Shown: positions 1 to 8,904, numbered from the stretch's first letter. The stretch: 64,000 nucleotides of DNA from Chitinophagaceae bacterium (GCA_016786845.1 JAEUVB010000016.1:186001-250000), one strand, 5' to 3'. Program-made: numbers and translations. Notes: generated from the sequence alone by a model not told the origin.

Positions 1-419
1 CTGCATTGGGTATCATTTACGATCAGGGAATTGTGGCCAATGTAGGTCCCGGAACGATTGGTATAGGTGGTATCTTGGCTTATAAAGGAGCTAGTTATAA
101 GTATCCTAACGGTGGTTACAAAGCGACATGGACCAATTATATTATTGCTGTAAGAGGTACATATCACCTGACCATCCTGAAAGATAAAAATAATAAGTTC
201 GATCCGTATGCCGGTGTAATGGCAGGGGTACGAATTTATCAGTACGAGGATACATATTATAACACCTTGCCTGTCAACCCTTATAGCTATGGCTCCGCTT
301 ACATGATCACGGGTGCCTTTGTAGGTGCCAAATACAATTTTTCTAAGAACTTTGGAGCCTTTGCAGAATTCGGATATGATATTTCCAATCTAAGGATTGG
401 ATTGAACTTTAATTTCTAA
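1..419 (+). CDS. Outer-membrane beta-barrel-like protein, 3' end only
   Basis: The reading frame is open to the left window edge (in-frame Ala codon at 3-5), so this is the C-terminal part of a longer gene; the TTG at position 6 is not a credible start. About 137 residues are visible. They alternate hydrophobic and polar residues with many Gly, Tyr and Phe, and end in an aromatic-rich strand (RIGLNFNF), as porin-like barrels of Bacteroidota do. Segments such as GAFVGAKYNFSKNFGAFAEF read as successive transmembrane strands. I infer an outer-membrane barrel of the PF13568 kind; the substrate is unknown. The N-terminus and signal peptide lie outside the window. Confidence 0.6.
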   Translation, partial: ALGIIYDQGIVANVGPGTIGIGGILAYKGASYKYPNGGYKATWTNYIIAVRGTYHLTILKDKNNKFDPYAGVMAGVRIYQYEDTYYNTLPVNPYSYGSAYMITGAFVGAKYNFSKNFGAFAEFGYDISNLRIGLNFNF

Positions 420-807
420 CATACAGAGAGGTACTTCACTTTCTGTTTCCCGGGTGGGGTCATTCGCTGAAATAGGTCTTTAGGTGTCATAATTTAAACT
501 TCTTGTTCTATATATTGGACAAGTAAAATAAACTAGTGAGGCTGATGGTCAACGAATAGGAAACAGAATTTCCGCTTTTGGACCCTTGAATAAAGGTTCC
601 TGTCTTTGTTTTGAATGGTTGGAGATTTGATTCGCACCGGATGATTGATTATAAGGCTTGGCGTTGTTTTGAATTAAGAAGTTACTAAAAACCCAAACTA
701 ATTCTTCCTTCTTCTTCCAAATCCCCTTTGCTTCTATTACCTTTGCCACCCAATCCCAATCCCGTCTTCGTTTTAACCGCTTCATGTGACTATGAGGTAA
801 AAAAAAA
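420..807. other. Intergenic region upstream of carB
   Basis: No gene is supported here; the two short ORFs are not protein-like. A -7-like box TACCTTTG lies at 738-745, about 62 nt before carB, but I see no TTG or TTTG at the expected spacing upstream, so the carB promoter is only a guess. A run of nine A residues immediately precedes the carB ATG. Confidence 0.4.
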
Positions 808-3663
808 ATGCCTAAAGACAACTCGATCAAGTCCGTCCTCATCATCGGCTCCGGACCCATTATCATCGGACAAGCCTGTGAATTTGACTACAGCGGCACC
901 CAAGCAGCCCGCTCCCTGCGCGAAGAAGGCGTCAAAGTCATCCTCATCAATTCCAATCCCGCCACCATCATGACCGACCCCATGATGGCCGACCGGGTCT
1001 ACCTCCTCCCCCTTACCGTAGAAAGCATCGAACAGATCCTTCAGGAAAATGACATCGATGCGGTATTGCCCACCATGGGCGGTCAAACTGCCCTCAACCT
1101 CGCTAAAGAAGCCGAAGAACTCGGTATCTGGAAACAATACAATGTACGCCTCATCGGGGTCGATATCAAAGCCATCGATAAAGCCGAAGACCGCGAACAA
1201 TTCCGTCAGTGGATGATCGCCCTCGGCGTGAGTGTGGCCCGGGCCAAAACCGCCAACTCATTCCTCGAAGGAAAAGAATTTGCACAAGAAATAGGATTCC
1301 CCCTCGTCATTCGCCCTTCCTTTACCCTGGGCGGCACCGGCGGCGGATTCGTACACGATAAAGATGACCTGGATGAAGCCCTCAACCGCGGACTTCAGGC
1401 TTCACCCATACACGAAGTGCTGGTGGAACAAGCCGTACTCGGATGGAAGGAATTTGAACTCGAACTCCTGCGCGATGCGGCCGATAATGTATGCATCATT
1501 TGTACCGTCGAAAACTTCGATCCGATGGGCGTGCATACCGGCGACTCCATTACCGTGGCCCCGGCCATGACCCTCAGCGATACCGCCTTTCAACTGATGC
1601 GCGATACGGCCATCCGTATGATGCGCGACCTGGGCAATTTTGCCGGAGGCTGTAATGTGCAGTTTGCCATGAACCCCGATACGGAAGAAATTATTGCCAT
1701 CGAAATCAATCCCCGCGTGAGTCGCTCCTCGGCCCTTGCCAGTAAGGCCACCGGTTACCCCATTGCGAAAATCGCCGCCAAACTGGCCATCGGTTATCGC
1801 CTCGATGAATTGAAAAATCAGATCACCAAAACCACCTCGGCCTTTTTTGAACCGACCCTCGATTATGTGATCGTGAAAATACCCCGCTGGAACTTCGATA
1901 AGTTTAAAGGCGCGAAAGATACCCTGGGTCTGCAAATGAAAAGTGTGGGCGAAGTGATGGCCATCGGCCGCAGTTTCAATGAAGCCATACAAAAAGCTTG
2001 TCAGAGTTTGGAAAATAATGCCGTAGGATTAGGTTACTATGGCAAGAGCCTGATGAAGACCGACGAACTCCTGGATTATCTCAAGACTCCTAAATGGGAT
2101 CGGGTGTTTCGCATCAAAGATGCCCTCATGGCGGGTATCAGTACCAACTCCATCTCTAAAGCTTCACACGGTATCGACAAATGGTTTCTGCATGAGATCA
2201 AACAGATTTGCGATATCGAAAAGGAAATCGCCCAATACAAACTCGATACCCTGCCCACCGAACTCCTCATTAAAGCCAAACACAATGGCTTCGGCGATGA
2301 ACAGATTTGCCGCATCATGAACGACGGGCATGAAGATGAACTCTATGCCAAACGCAAGGCCCTCGGCATCACCCGCGTATTTAAAATGGTAGATACCTGT
2401 GCAGCAGAATTTGAATCGACTACACCTTATTTCTACAGCACCTTCGAAGCCAAAAGCAGCAATATGTTGGGCGAGAATACTGTCGTACACAACGAGTCTG
2501 TGGTGACCGATAAGAAGAAAGTGATTGTACTCGGCAGCGGTCCCAACCGGATCGGACAAGGCATTGAGTTCGACTACTGCTGTGTACACGGACTCATGGC
2601 CATTAAGGAATGCGGCTATGAAGCCATCATGATCAATTGCAATCCGGAAACCGTGAGCACGGATTTCGATATGGCCGACAAACTCTATTTCGAACCTGTG
2701 TATTGGGAACATATTTGGGAGATCATCGAACACGAAAAACCTGAAGGGGTGATTGTACAATTGGGCGGACAAACAGCGCTCAAACTTGCCGAACGTCTGC
2801 ACGAAAAAGGCATCCGCATCATCGGTACCTCTTATGACAATATGGATATTGCCGAGGATCGCGGTCGCTTCAGTGATATGCTGAAAGAACTTGAGATTCC
2901 TTATCCCGAATACGGTACGGCTTATGAAGTAGAAGAAGCCATCGAAGTCGCCAATAAGGTCGGTTATCCGGTGCTGGTTCGTCCGAGCTATGTATTGGGC
3001 GGACAACGTATGCGCATCGTGATCAATGATGAAGAAGTGGAAAAAGCCGTGGTGAGTTTGCTGAAACATATTCCGGGAAATAAAATTCTCATCGATCATT
3101 TCCTCGACCGTTGTCAGGAAGCCGAAGTCGATGCCATTTTCGACGGAGAACAAATCCACATCATGGGTGTGATGGAACATATAGAACCTGCAGGTATACA
3201 CAGTGGCGACAGTCATGCCATGTTGCCGGCCTTCAACCTCACACCTTTGGTGGTGACCACCATGGAGCATTATGCCGAGAAGATTGCCCGCGCCCTCAAT
3301 ATCCGCGGACTCATCAATATTCAATTTGCCATTAAAGATGGTAAGGTGTTTGTGATCGAAGCCAATCCGAGAGCGTCGCGCACCACACCGTTTATTGCCA
3401 AAGCCTATCAGATCCCTTACCTCAACATCGCTACACGAGTGATGCTGGGCGCCAATAAATTGTCGGACTTTTCCTATGAGAAAAAACTCGAAGGCTTTGC
3501 GATCAAAGAACCGGTCTTCTCTTTCAATAAATTCCCGGGCGTGAACAAAGAGCTCGGGCCAGAAATGAAAAGTACCGGCGAGGCCATCCGCTTCATCAAA
3601 GATTTACGCGATCCGTATTTCCGTCAGTTGTATAAAGACCGGAGCATGTACTTGAGTAAGTAA
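808..3663 (+). CDS. carB: Carbamoyl-phosphate synthase large subunit, without MGS-like domain
   Basis: Makes carbamoyl phosphate from bicarbonate, ammonia (from the CarA glutaminase) and two ATP, for pyrimidine and arginine synthesis in the cytoplasm. Both duplicated synthetase halves are visible. The first has GSGPIIIGQACEFDYSG near residue 14, GGQTALNL near 92 and ATP-grasp RPSFTLGGTGGG near 169. The second starts near 570 with GSGPNRIGQGIEFDY, followed by NCNPETVSTD and RPSYVLGG near 726. It is 951 aa against about 1073 in E. coli: the protein stops just after the second ATP-grasp unit, so the C-terminal allosteric MGS-like domain is absent. I recall CarB of this length from several Bacteroidota, so it is probably a lineage trait and not a truncation. 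No carA is adjacent. The 5' part is rich in C-ending codons compared with most of the window. Confidence 0.97.
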   Translation: MPKDNSIKSVLIIGSGPIIIGQACEFDYSGTQAARSLREEGVKVILINSNPATIMTDPMMADRVYLLPLTVESIEQILQENDIDAVLPTMGGQTALNLAKEAEELGIWKQYNVRLIGVDIKAIDKAEDREQFRQWMIALGVSVARAKTANSFLEGKEFAQEIGFPLVIRPSFTLGGTGGGFVHDKDDLDEALNRGLQASPIHEVLVEQAVLGWKEFELELLRDAADNVCIICTVENFDPMGVHTGDSITVAPAMTLSDTAFQLMRDTAIRMMRDLGNFAGGCNVQFAMNPDTEEIIAIEINPRVSRSSALASKATGYPIAKIAAKLAIGYRLDELKNQITKTTSAFFEPTLDYVIVKIPRWNFDKFKGAKDTLGLQMKSVGEVMAIGRSFNEAIQKACQSLENNAVGLGYYGKSLMKTDELLDYLKTPKWDRVFRIKDALMAGISTNSISKASHGIDKWFLHEIKQICDIEKEIAQYKLDTLPTELLIKAKHNGFGDEQICRIMNDGHEDELYAKRKALGITRVFKMVDTCAAEFESTTPYFYSTFEAKSSNMLGENTVVHNESVVTDKKKVIVLGSGPNRIGQGIEFDYCCVHGLMAIKECGYEAIMINCNPETVSTDFDMADKLYFEPVYWEHIWEIIEHEKPEGVIVQLGGQTALKLAERLHEKGIRIIGTSYDNMDIAEDRGRFSDMLKELEIPYPEYGTAYEVEEAIEVANKVGYPVLVRPSYVLGGQRMRIVINDEEVEKAVVSLLKHIPGNKILIDHFLDRCQEAEVDAIFDGEQIHIMGVMEHIEPAGIHSGDSHAMLPAFNLTPLVVTTMEHYAEKIARALNIRGLINIQFAIKDGKVFVIEANPRASRTTPFIAKAYQIPYLNIATRVMLGANKLSDFSYEKKLEGFAIKEPVFSFNKFPGVNKELGPEMKSTGEAIRFIKDLRDPYFRQLYKDRSMYLSK

Positions 3664-4077
3664 TGTTCAATGATGAATGTTTAATGGTGAATAAGGGCGG
3701 TCGAGATGATCAATTCGTAATGATTTTCTTTGGAGGTGCCCCCGCTACGGAGGTTCCATAATTATTTGAGCAGCATACACGCGGGGTCGGGCTATCGCTT
3801 ATAGTCCTCGCTCCTCCTGCGTCGTCGCTGTGGGCTATACGCTCTATCCCTCACCTTAGGAGAGTGAGAGTGGAGCGTGAGTGCGGGAGGGAAGCTCGCC
3901 CCGGAGGGTTCAGGGACCCCGAAACGGCTCTTTGGGCCTTACGCACACTCGACGGGGGCAAAAAAAAGTATCTCCTGTGAAGACGCACTATGGTTTAAAG
4001 ACGTGCCACGGTTCGTCTCTACTTTCTACTCAGTACTAACTACTTTTTTTCTACTTTTACACCCCAATCTAAAAAAC
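3664..4077. repeat. Intergenic composite of dispersed repeats before kbl
   Basis: No gene is seen. It starts with a TTTAATG-type repeat (ATGTTCAATGATGAATGTTT, 3663-3682). A GC-rich stretch follows (about 3735-3860, with GGTGCCCCCG and GGGTCGGGCTATCGC) that aligns with the repeats at 39450-39584 and 45261-45391. Around 3980-4020 there is a short palindromic unit (AAGACGTGCC...GTTCGTCTC). A box TACTTTTA at 4052-4059, one mismatch from TAnnTTTG, lies 18 nt before the kbl ATG. Confidence 0.5.
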
Positions 4078-5268
4078 ATGAATCAATCCCTTATTACCCG
4101 TCTGCAGACCGAGCTCAACGAAATTCGTGAGGCCGGACTTTTTAAACAAGAACGTATTATTGCTTCCGAACAAGCGGCCCACATCATGGCCAATGGCAAG
4201 GATGTGCTGAATTTTTGCGCCAATAATTATCTCGGTCTTTCCTCGCATCCGAAAACCATAGCCGCGGCCCATGCGGCCATCGATGAACGCGGATACGGAA
4301 TGAGCAGTGTACGCTTTATCTGCGGAACCCAGGATATACATAAGGAACTCGAAGCCAAAATCTCTACCTTCCTCGGCACCGAAGATACCATTCTTTACTG
4401 CGCGGCCTTTGATGCCAACGGTGGTTTGTTTGAACCCCTGCTGAACGAACAGGATGCCATCATCTCCGACGAACTCAACCATGCCTCCATCATCGACGGG
4501 GTGCGCCTCTGCAAATCGGAACGCCACCGTTACAAACATAACGATATGGCCGACCTCGAAGAAAAACTCAAGGCCACCCAACATTGCCGCAGCCGCATGA
4601 TCGCGACCGACAGCGTCTTCAGTATGGATGGTACCGTGGCCCAGCTCGATAAGATCTGCGATTTGGCCGACCAATATGATGCCATTGTGATGATCGATGA
4701 ATCGCACTCCAGCGGCTTCATGGGTAAGACGGGCAGAGGCGTGCATGAACTGTGCGGCGTAATGGATAGAGTAGATATTATTACCGGTACCTTGGGTAAA
4801 GCCCTGGGTGGTGCCAACGGCGGATTTACCAGTGCCCGTAAAGAAGTGATTGATATGCTGCGTCAAAAAAGCCGTCCTTACCTCTTCTCCAATACTCTCG
4901 CTCCGGTAATCGTAGGTGCCTCCATCGCCATCCTCGATATGCTGAGTGAAACGACAGAACTGCGCGATAAACTCGAACGCAATACCCTCTACTTCCGCGA
5001 GAAAATAACCGCAGCCGGTTTCGATATCAAACCCGGCATACATCCTATTGTGCCCATCATGCTGTATGATGCGGTTCTGGCGCAGAAGATGGCCGCACGC
5101 ATGCTGGAAGAAGGCATTTACGTCATCGGCTTCTTCTATCCGGTAGTAGCCAAAGGCAATGCCCGCATCCGCGTACAGATCTCTGCCGCCCACGAAACCG
5201 AACACCTCGATAAAGCGATTGAGGCGTTTACGAAAGTGGGGAGGGAGTTGGGAGTGTTGAATGCTTAA
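4078..5268 (+). CDS. kbl: Glycine C-acetyltransferase (2-amino-3-ketobutyrate CoA ligase)
   Basis: PLP enzyme of the alpha-oxoamine synthase family. It interconverts 2-amino-3-ketobutyrate plus CoA with glycine plus acetyl-CoA, the second step of threonine catabolism after threonine dehydrogenase. The 396-aa product has the usual family length (about 398). The N-terminus [20 protein letters not shown] and the motif [13 protein letters not shown] fit Kbl specifically. The Schiff-base lysine lies in [14 protein letters not shown] near residue 241, and [10 protein letters not shown] carries the PLP-contacting Asp and His. The frame is open upstream to 3877, but that extension runs through intergenic repeat sequence; family length supports the ATG at 4078. 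No tdh gene is in the window. Confidence 0.95.
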   Translation: MNQSLITRLQTELNEIREAGLFKQERIIASEQAAHIMANGKDVLNFCANNYLGLSSHPKTIAAAHAAIDERGYGMSSVRFICGTQDIHKELEAKISTFLGTEDTILYCAAFDANGGLFEPLLNEQDAIISDELNHASIIDGVRLCKSERHRYKHNDMADLEEKLKATQHCRSRMIATDSVFSMDGTVAQLDKICDLADQYDAIVMIDESHSSGFMGKTGRGVHELCGVMDRVDIITGTLGKALGGANGGFTSARKEVIDMLRQKSRPYLFSNTLAPVIVGASIAILDMLSETTELRDKLERNTLYFREKITAAGFDIKPGIHPIVPIMLYDAVLAQKMAARMLEEGIYVIGFFYPVVAKGNARIRVQISAAHETEHLDKAIEAFTKVGRELGVLNA

Positions 5269-5356
5269 TGTTTAATGTTTAATTAAACGCATTCAACATT
5301 TGCGCTTCTGTCCGCCTCGCAAGCATTCATCATTAAACATTCATCATTAAACATTA
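5255..5356. repeat. Intergenic TTTAATG/CATTAAA repeat cluster between kbl and thiolase
   Basis: A perfect 10-bp inverted repeat, TGTTGAATGC (5255-5264) and GCATTCAACA (5289-5298), overlaps the end of kbl and encloses the palindrome GTTTAATTAAAC. It is followed by two direct copies of CATTCATCATTAAA. Similar TTTAATG/CATTAAA strings occur at about 3663-3682, 19445-19465, 44888-44905 and 47618-47635, always beside gene ends. Confidence 0.6.
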
Positions 5357-5360
5357 CTTC

Positions 5361-6557
5361 ATGAACTCCTATATCATCGATGCCCTCCGCACACCAATTG
5401 GTAAATATGGCGGCGCCCTCAGTACGGTTCGTCCCGACGACTTGCTTGCCCATGTGATCAAAGGTCTGATCGCCCGCAATGAGAAAATAGATGTGAATGC
5501 CATTGAAGATGTAATTGCCGGATGTGCCAATCAGGCCGGGGAAGACAATCGGGATGTGGCCCGTATGGCCTCATTATTGGCCGGACTACCCATTACCACC
5601 GGCGGGAATACCGTGAACCGTTTATGTGCTTCGGGCTTGCAAGCCATTATGGATGCGAGTCGCGCTATACGTTGCGGTGACGGCGAACTCATGATTGCCT
5701 GTGGTGTAGAAAGCATGACGCGAGCGCCTTTTGTGATGGGCAAAGCGGAAGGGCCCTTTGCACGGAAAGCAGAAATTTTTGATACGACCATAGGATGGCG
5801 ATTCATCAATCCGGCGCTGTCGAAACTACATCATCCCTTCAGCATGGGCGAGACCGCAGAGAATGTAGCCAGGCAATGGAAGATCTCCCGTGAGGCGCAA
5901 GATGAATTTGCCTACAACAGTCAATTGAAATACGAAGCGGCCAATGCGGCGAATAAATTTTCCGATGAATTGCTTCCGGTAGAAATAGATCTGGGTAAAG
6001 GGAAGAAGATGGTGTTCGAAAAAGATGAACATCCCCGACTGACCTCCATGGAAAAACTAGCGGAGCTCAAACCGGCTTTTGTAAAAGACGGCACTGTAAC
6101 AGCGGCCAATGCCAGTGGCGTGAATGATGGTGCAGCAGCTATGTTATTGGCGAGCGAAGATGCCGTCAAGAAATATGATTTGGAACCGATGGCAGTCATC
6201 AAGAGTATGGCCATCGCGGGGGTTGATCCGTCTATCATGGGCATAGGTCCGGTACCCGCATCCATGAAAGCCTTGCAGCGTGCAGGCCTCACGATAGCCG
6301 ATATCGACCTGATCGAACTCAATGAAGCCTTTGCCTCTCAGAGTTTGGCTTGTATACACGATTTAGGCGCCGATGCCTCCAAGGTGAATGTGAATGGCGG
6401 TGCGATTGCGCTGGGTCATCCTTTGGGTTGTAGTGGGGTCAGAATTTCTACGACGCTGTTGCATGAAATGAAACGTCGCAATGCGCGCTACGGATTGGCA
6501 ACCATGTGTATCGGGGTTGGACAAGGCGCGGCGATTATTTATGAGAGATTGGGGTAG
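5361..6557 (+). CDS. Acetyl-CoA C-acyltransferase, PcaF-like thiolase
   Basis: Thiolase that cleaves or forms beta-ketoacyl-CoA. The 398-aa length and the N-terminus (IIDALRTPIGKYGGALS) resemble 3-oxoadipyl-CoA thiolases, but no other aromatic-degradation gene is nearby, so the substrate may be acetoacetyl-CoA or a longer acyl chain. All catalytic residues are visible: the acyl-accepting Cys in NRLCASGLQAI (about residue 89), the His in GGAIALGHPLGCSG (about 353) and the second Cys in ATMCIGVGQGAA (about 383). NEAFASQ, typical of the family, is near 325. It lies 92 bp downstream of kbl on the same strand; the repeat cluster between them makes a single operon uncertain. Confidence 0.92.
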   Translation: MNSYIIDALRTPIGKYGGALSTVRPDDLLAHVIKGLIARNEKIDVNAIEDVIAGCANQAGEDNRDVARMASLLAGLPITTGGNTVNRLCASGLQAIMDASRAIRCGDGELMIACGVESMTRAPFVMGKAEGPFARKAEIFDTTIGWRFINPALSKLHHPFSMGETAENVARQWKISREAQDEFAYNSQLKYEAANAANKFSDELLPVEIDLGKGKKMVFEKDEHPRLTSMEKLAELKPAFVKDGTVTAANASGVNDGAAAMLLASEDAVKKYDLEPMAVIKSMAIAGVDPSIMGIGPVPASMKALQRAGLTIADIDLIELNEAFASQSLACIHDLGADASKVNVNGGAIALGHPLGCSGVRISTTLLHEMKRRNARYGLATMCIGVGQGAAIIYERLG

Positions 6558-6574
6558 TATTCAACTTTGTTGTG

Positions 6575-6790
6575 CGACGGAATAAATTCCGTCGTTAATA
6601 GTCGGCCGTTCCTACGGAACTAGGTGTTACGTAATGCCTTAGGCATGGACGACTAGTAACAGTGGATATTAATCCGCTGTTCTTTCGACGGATTAATATC
6701 CGTCGTTATCAGTCGGCCGTTCCTACGGAACCAGGTAGTACGTAATGCCGCAGGCATGGTCGACTAGTAACAGTGGATTTTAATCCGCTG
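6575..6790. repeat. Two tandem 111-bp multi-hairpin repeat units
   Basis: Unit 1 is about 6575-6679 and unit 2 about 6686-6790, mostly identical. Each unit has, in order: a hairpin CGACGGAAT-AA-ATTCCGTCG (unit 2: CGACGGAT-TAAT-ATCCGTCG); an outer stem AGTCG...CGACT enclosing hairpins GTTCC-TAC-GGAAC and ATGCC-TTA-GGCAT; and a closing hairpin CAGTGGAT...ATCCGCTG. Differences between units fall in loops (TTA/GCA) or preserve pairing (A-T in unit 1 becomes T-A in unit 2 at stem position 8). The pattern resembles REP/BIME-type or miniature transposable repeats; no matching transposase is in the window. Confidence 0.85.
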
Positions 6791-6872
6791 ACCAAAGCCT
6801 TGGGTTTAAATCATGGCGCAGTGCCACATAATTAATTCAAAAAGATCCCCAACTCTTCTTTACCTTCAACGA

Positions 6873-7286
6873 ATGAAAACTAAATCTCTTTTCTTGTTGA
6901 TGTTTTTGGGGGTGATTGGAACCCTATCGGTGGTAGCCATGTATGGTGGCGGTAAGGGCGAGGACCCTAAGGCTGTCACGATCAAATTTGTACAAGCCGT
7001 TAAAAAGCTCGACTTTGAAAAAGCGAAAGAATACGGGACCCCTGAAACCGATGAGATTCTTGACCTGCTCAGCGCCATGCAATTGATGCTGCCCGATTCA
7101 GTGAAAGTAGAAAGTAAAAAATATGTGGAGGTCACTGTGTTGAAGGAAAGCATAGATGGCGACAAAGCAGAAGTGATATACAAAACCAGTGATGACCCCA
7201 ATAATGAAACTAATGCCAAATTAGTTTATCAGGAAAAGCAATGGTTAGTAGCCATGTCGAAAGATGATATGAGTGAGGTGGAGTAA
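6873..7286 (+). CDS. Small secreted DUF4878-like protein
   Basis: Encodes 137 aa from the ATG at 6873. The frame is open upstream to 6813, but starting at 6873 puts a normal signal peptide first (MKTKSLFLLMFLGVIGTLSVV). The mature part has the phrase DPKAVTIKFVQAVKKLDFEKAKEYGTP and ends with a strand-turn-strand (KLVYQEKQWLVAMSK). This is the layout of small NTF2-like DUF4878 proteins of Bacteroidota, whose function is unknown. There is no Cys at the signal-peptide end, so a lipoprotein is not supported. It follows the hairpin repeat block and faces pdxH convergently. The family call is from memory of the sequence pattern. Confidence 0.65.
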   Translation: MKTKSLFLLMFLGVIGTLSVVAMYGGGKGEDPKAVTIKFVQAVKKLDFEKAKEYGTPETDEILDLLSAMQLMLPDSVKVESKKYVEVTVLKESIDGDKAEVIYKTSDDPNNETNAKLVYQEKQWLVAMSKDDMSEVE

Positions 7287-7322
7287 AATATAAAAACGGT
7301 TCATGCTAATGTTGAAAGCAGA

Positions 7323-7967
7323 CTAAGGATTCAGCCGCACTTTCGTCCAAATATCCTGCTCGTCCCGTGTATAACAAATCCGGTCGTGCATGCGATTCAT
7401 ACGTCCCTGCCAAAATTCAATCATGGTAGGAGTAATCGCATAACCACCCCAATGAGGCGGACAAGGAATTTCCTGTCCGGCATAGAGTTCCTGCAACGCA
7501 GCGAATCGATCTTCAAGGTCTTTTCGATGATGTAGAATTTCACTTTGATGTGATGCCCAGGCTCCGAGTTGACTCTCTACTGGCCGGGAATGAAAGTAGT
7601 CTTCCGATTCTTTACGGCCTACTTGTTCTGCTAATCCTTCAATGCGAATTTGTCGTTGTAATTCCTTCCAGTAAAAGACCAAACTGACATGGGGATTTTG
7701 TGCAATCTGTTGTCCTTTATGGCTGTGGTAGTTTGTAAAAAAAACAAAGCGTTCGTTTTCAATCCCTTTCAATAAAACAATGCGGGCATGGGCACGGCCT
7801 TCGGCATCACTGCTGGCCAGGGTCATGGCGTTGACATCATCTATCTGCGCGTCGACAGCTTCATGAAACCAGCGGGTAAACTGTATGAATGGATTGGGAT
7901 CGGCGTCCTTTTCATGAAAGGATGCCATACTATATTCCTGACGTAAGTGGGCAGGATTCTTGCTCAT
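7323..7967 (-). CDS. pdxH: Pyridoxamine 5'-phosphate oxidase
   Basis: FMN enzyme that oxidises pyridoxine or pyridoxamine 5'-phosphate to pyridoxal phosphate in the cytoplasm. The 214-aa length matches the family (about 210-220). Visible hallmarks: LRQEYSMASFHEKDADPNPF near the N-terminus, ARIVLLKGIENERFVFFTNYHS (FMN phosphate-binding part), HSRPVESQLGAWASHQS, WGGYAITPTMIEFWQGRMNRMHDR and the C-terminal RLNP (RLSP or RLAP in most members). A 41-aa membrane protein gene ends 22 nt upstream on the same strand and may share its transcript. It converges on the small secreted protein gene. Confidence 0.96.
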   Translation of the reverse strand: MSKNPAHLRQEYSMASFHEKDADPNPFIQFTRWFHEAVDAQIDDVNAMTLASSDAEGRAHARIVLLKGIENERFVFFTNYHSHKGQQIAQNPHVSLVFYWKELQRQIRIEGLAEQVGRKESEDYFHSRPVESQLGAWASHQSEILHHRKDLEDRFAALQELYAGQEIPCPPHWGGYAITPTMIEFWQGRMNRMHDRICYTRDEQDIWTKVRLNP

Positions 7968-7989
7968 ATCGTTGGGTAACAGATGAGGA

Positions 7990-8115
7990 CTAGTCCTTTA
8001 CATATTTACGCATTACGTAAATCAGCGCGACAAACATAATGACGAGGAAAACGATTACGCCATAGTAACCAAATTTATCACCCAATTCGAAAATAGACAG
8101 TACAATACTCTTCAT
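7990..8115 (-). CDS. Single-span membrane microprotein, 41 aa
   Basis: A short minus-strand ORF: ATG at 8113-8115, TAG at 7990-7992. It reads MKSIVLSIFELGDKFGYYGV, then a hydrophobic segment (IVFLVIMFVALIYVM), then a basic tail (RKYVKD). This layout fits one transmembrane helix with the positive tail in the cytoplasm. A good Bacteroidota -7 box (TATATTTG, then CAC) lies 18 nt upstream of the ATG, and pdxH follows 22 nt downstream. I do not recognise the family. Promoter, codon structure and composition together support a real gene. Confidence 0.6.
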   Translation of the reverse strand: MKSIVLSIFELGDKFGYYGVIVFLVIMFVALIYVMRKYVKD

Positions 8116-8133
8116 CTGATAATTTATTTTGTG

Positions 8134-8141
8134 CAAATATA
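8134..8141 (-). promoter_or_regulatory. -7 promoter box for the 41-aa gene (and possibly pdxH)
   Basis: On the minus strand the sequence is TATATTTG followed by CAC, an exact match to the Bacteroidota -7 element TAnnTTTG. No clear TTG or TTTG -33 element is seen 18-21 nt upstream. The box lies just after the stop codon of the upstream barrel gene. Confidence 0.5.
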
Positions 8142-8147
8142 ATCGAA

Positions 8148-8822
8148 TTATCCTCTTTTTCTATGTCTGAACTTGAAAACAAAGCCACCCTGAAAGAGTG
8201 CCTTTCCGATACCGGCTTCGAGGTAGATGGCCGTACGGGTGAGGAAGAAATAACGGACTCCCAATGACATTTCATAAGAAACCGGATAAGGGGTTTTGAA
8301 ATGGGCGTTGAACGTGGTGTCTTCAGGCAGATACTCTGTTTCGTCCTTATGTTTGAAATAGTTATAACCTGCACCACCGCCGATATAAATATCCCAATCT
8401 TTGTTCACGAAAAGATGATAGTTTAAACGCAAATTGGCTGCGATATCATGCAAGGTAGTCTGATAAGTAAAGGGCAGTTCCAATGGAGCGTACAGCGGAT
8501 CGGGGCGTAAGCGTTTCCAATCTGATTTGTACAAAATATAGCTGGCGGAGAGCATCACGCTCAGTTTGCGGGTTAATCCATGTTCTACTTTCCAGAAAAA
8601 GGGGCCTACGCCCACTACCCTGAAATCGAGTTCTGTCTTATGATAATCAAATAATTTCTTGTCGAGTCTGGGCTGACCATAGCCATATGAAAAATGGATA
8701 TTCCCTTTTTCATGGGCTTTGAGGTCCCAATTGTAATCCCATTTTGGGTGAGAAAAAAACTGAGCCTGCCCTGATAAGGAAAAACCTAAAACCACACTAA
8801 GTACCAATAAAATCCGCTTCAT
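8148..8822 (-). CDS. Secreted outer-membrane beta-barrel-like protein
   Basis: Encodes 224 aa with a clear signal peptide (MKRILLVLSVVLGFSLSGQAQ, cleavage after QAQ). The mature part has alternating aromatic/polar strands: GNIHFSYGYG, KLSVMLSASYILY, IAANLRLNYHLF, DWDIYIGGGAGYNYF, YEMSLGVRYFFL and AIYLEAGIGKALFQGGFVFKF. About eight such strands suggest a small outer-membrane barrel (OmpA-like or OMP_b-brl type). No specific function can be assigned. The 41-aa gene and pdxH follow on the same strand but have their own promoter box. Confidence 0.65.
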   Translation of the reverse strand: MKRILLVLSVVLGFSLSGQAQFFSHPKWDYNWDLKAHEKGNIHFSYGYGQPRLDKKLFDYHKTELDFRVVGVGPFFWKVEHGLTRKLSVMLSASYILYKSDWKRLRPDPLYAPLELPFTYQTTLHDIAANLRLNYHLFVNKDWDIYIGGGAGYNYFKHKDETEYLPEDTTFNAHFKTPYPVSYEMSLGVRYFFLTRTAIYLEAGIGKALFQGGFVFKFRHRKRG

Positions 8823-8904
8823 GCATATGAATTTGGCAACAAATTAATAAAAAACTATTTACAAAATGAAAATAATCTCTCGATTTCCTGACAGTAGGCC
8901 CATT

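Noticed and set aside
549..866. 105-aa minus-strand ORF overlapping the carB start
   Set aside because: Overlaps a certain gene antisense and has no recognisable features.
2164..3324. 386-aa minus-strand ORF inside carB
   Set aside because: Shadow of carB codon bias; His/Phe-rich with no family resemblance.
4069..5205. 378-aa minus-strand ORF inside kbl
   Set aside because: Antisense shadow of a conserved enzyme gene with strong codon bias.
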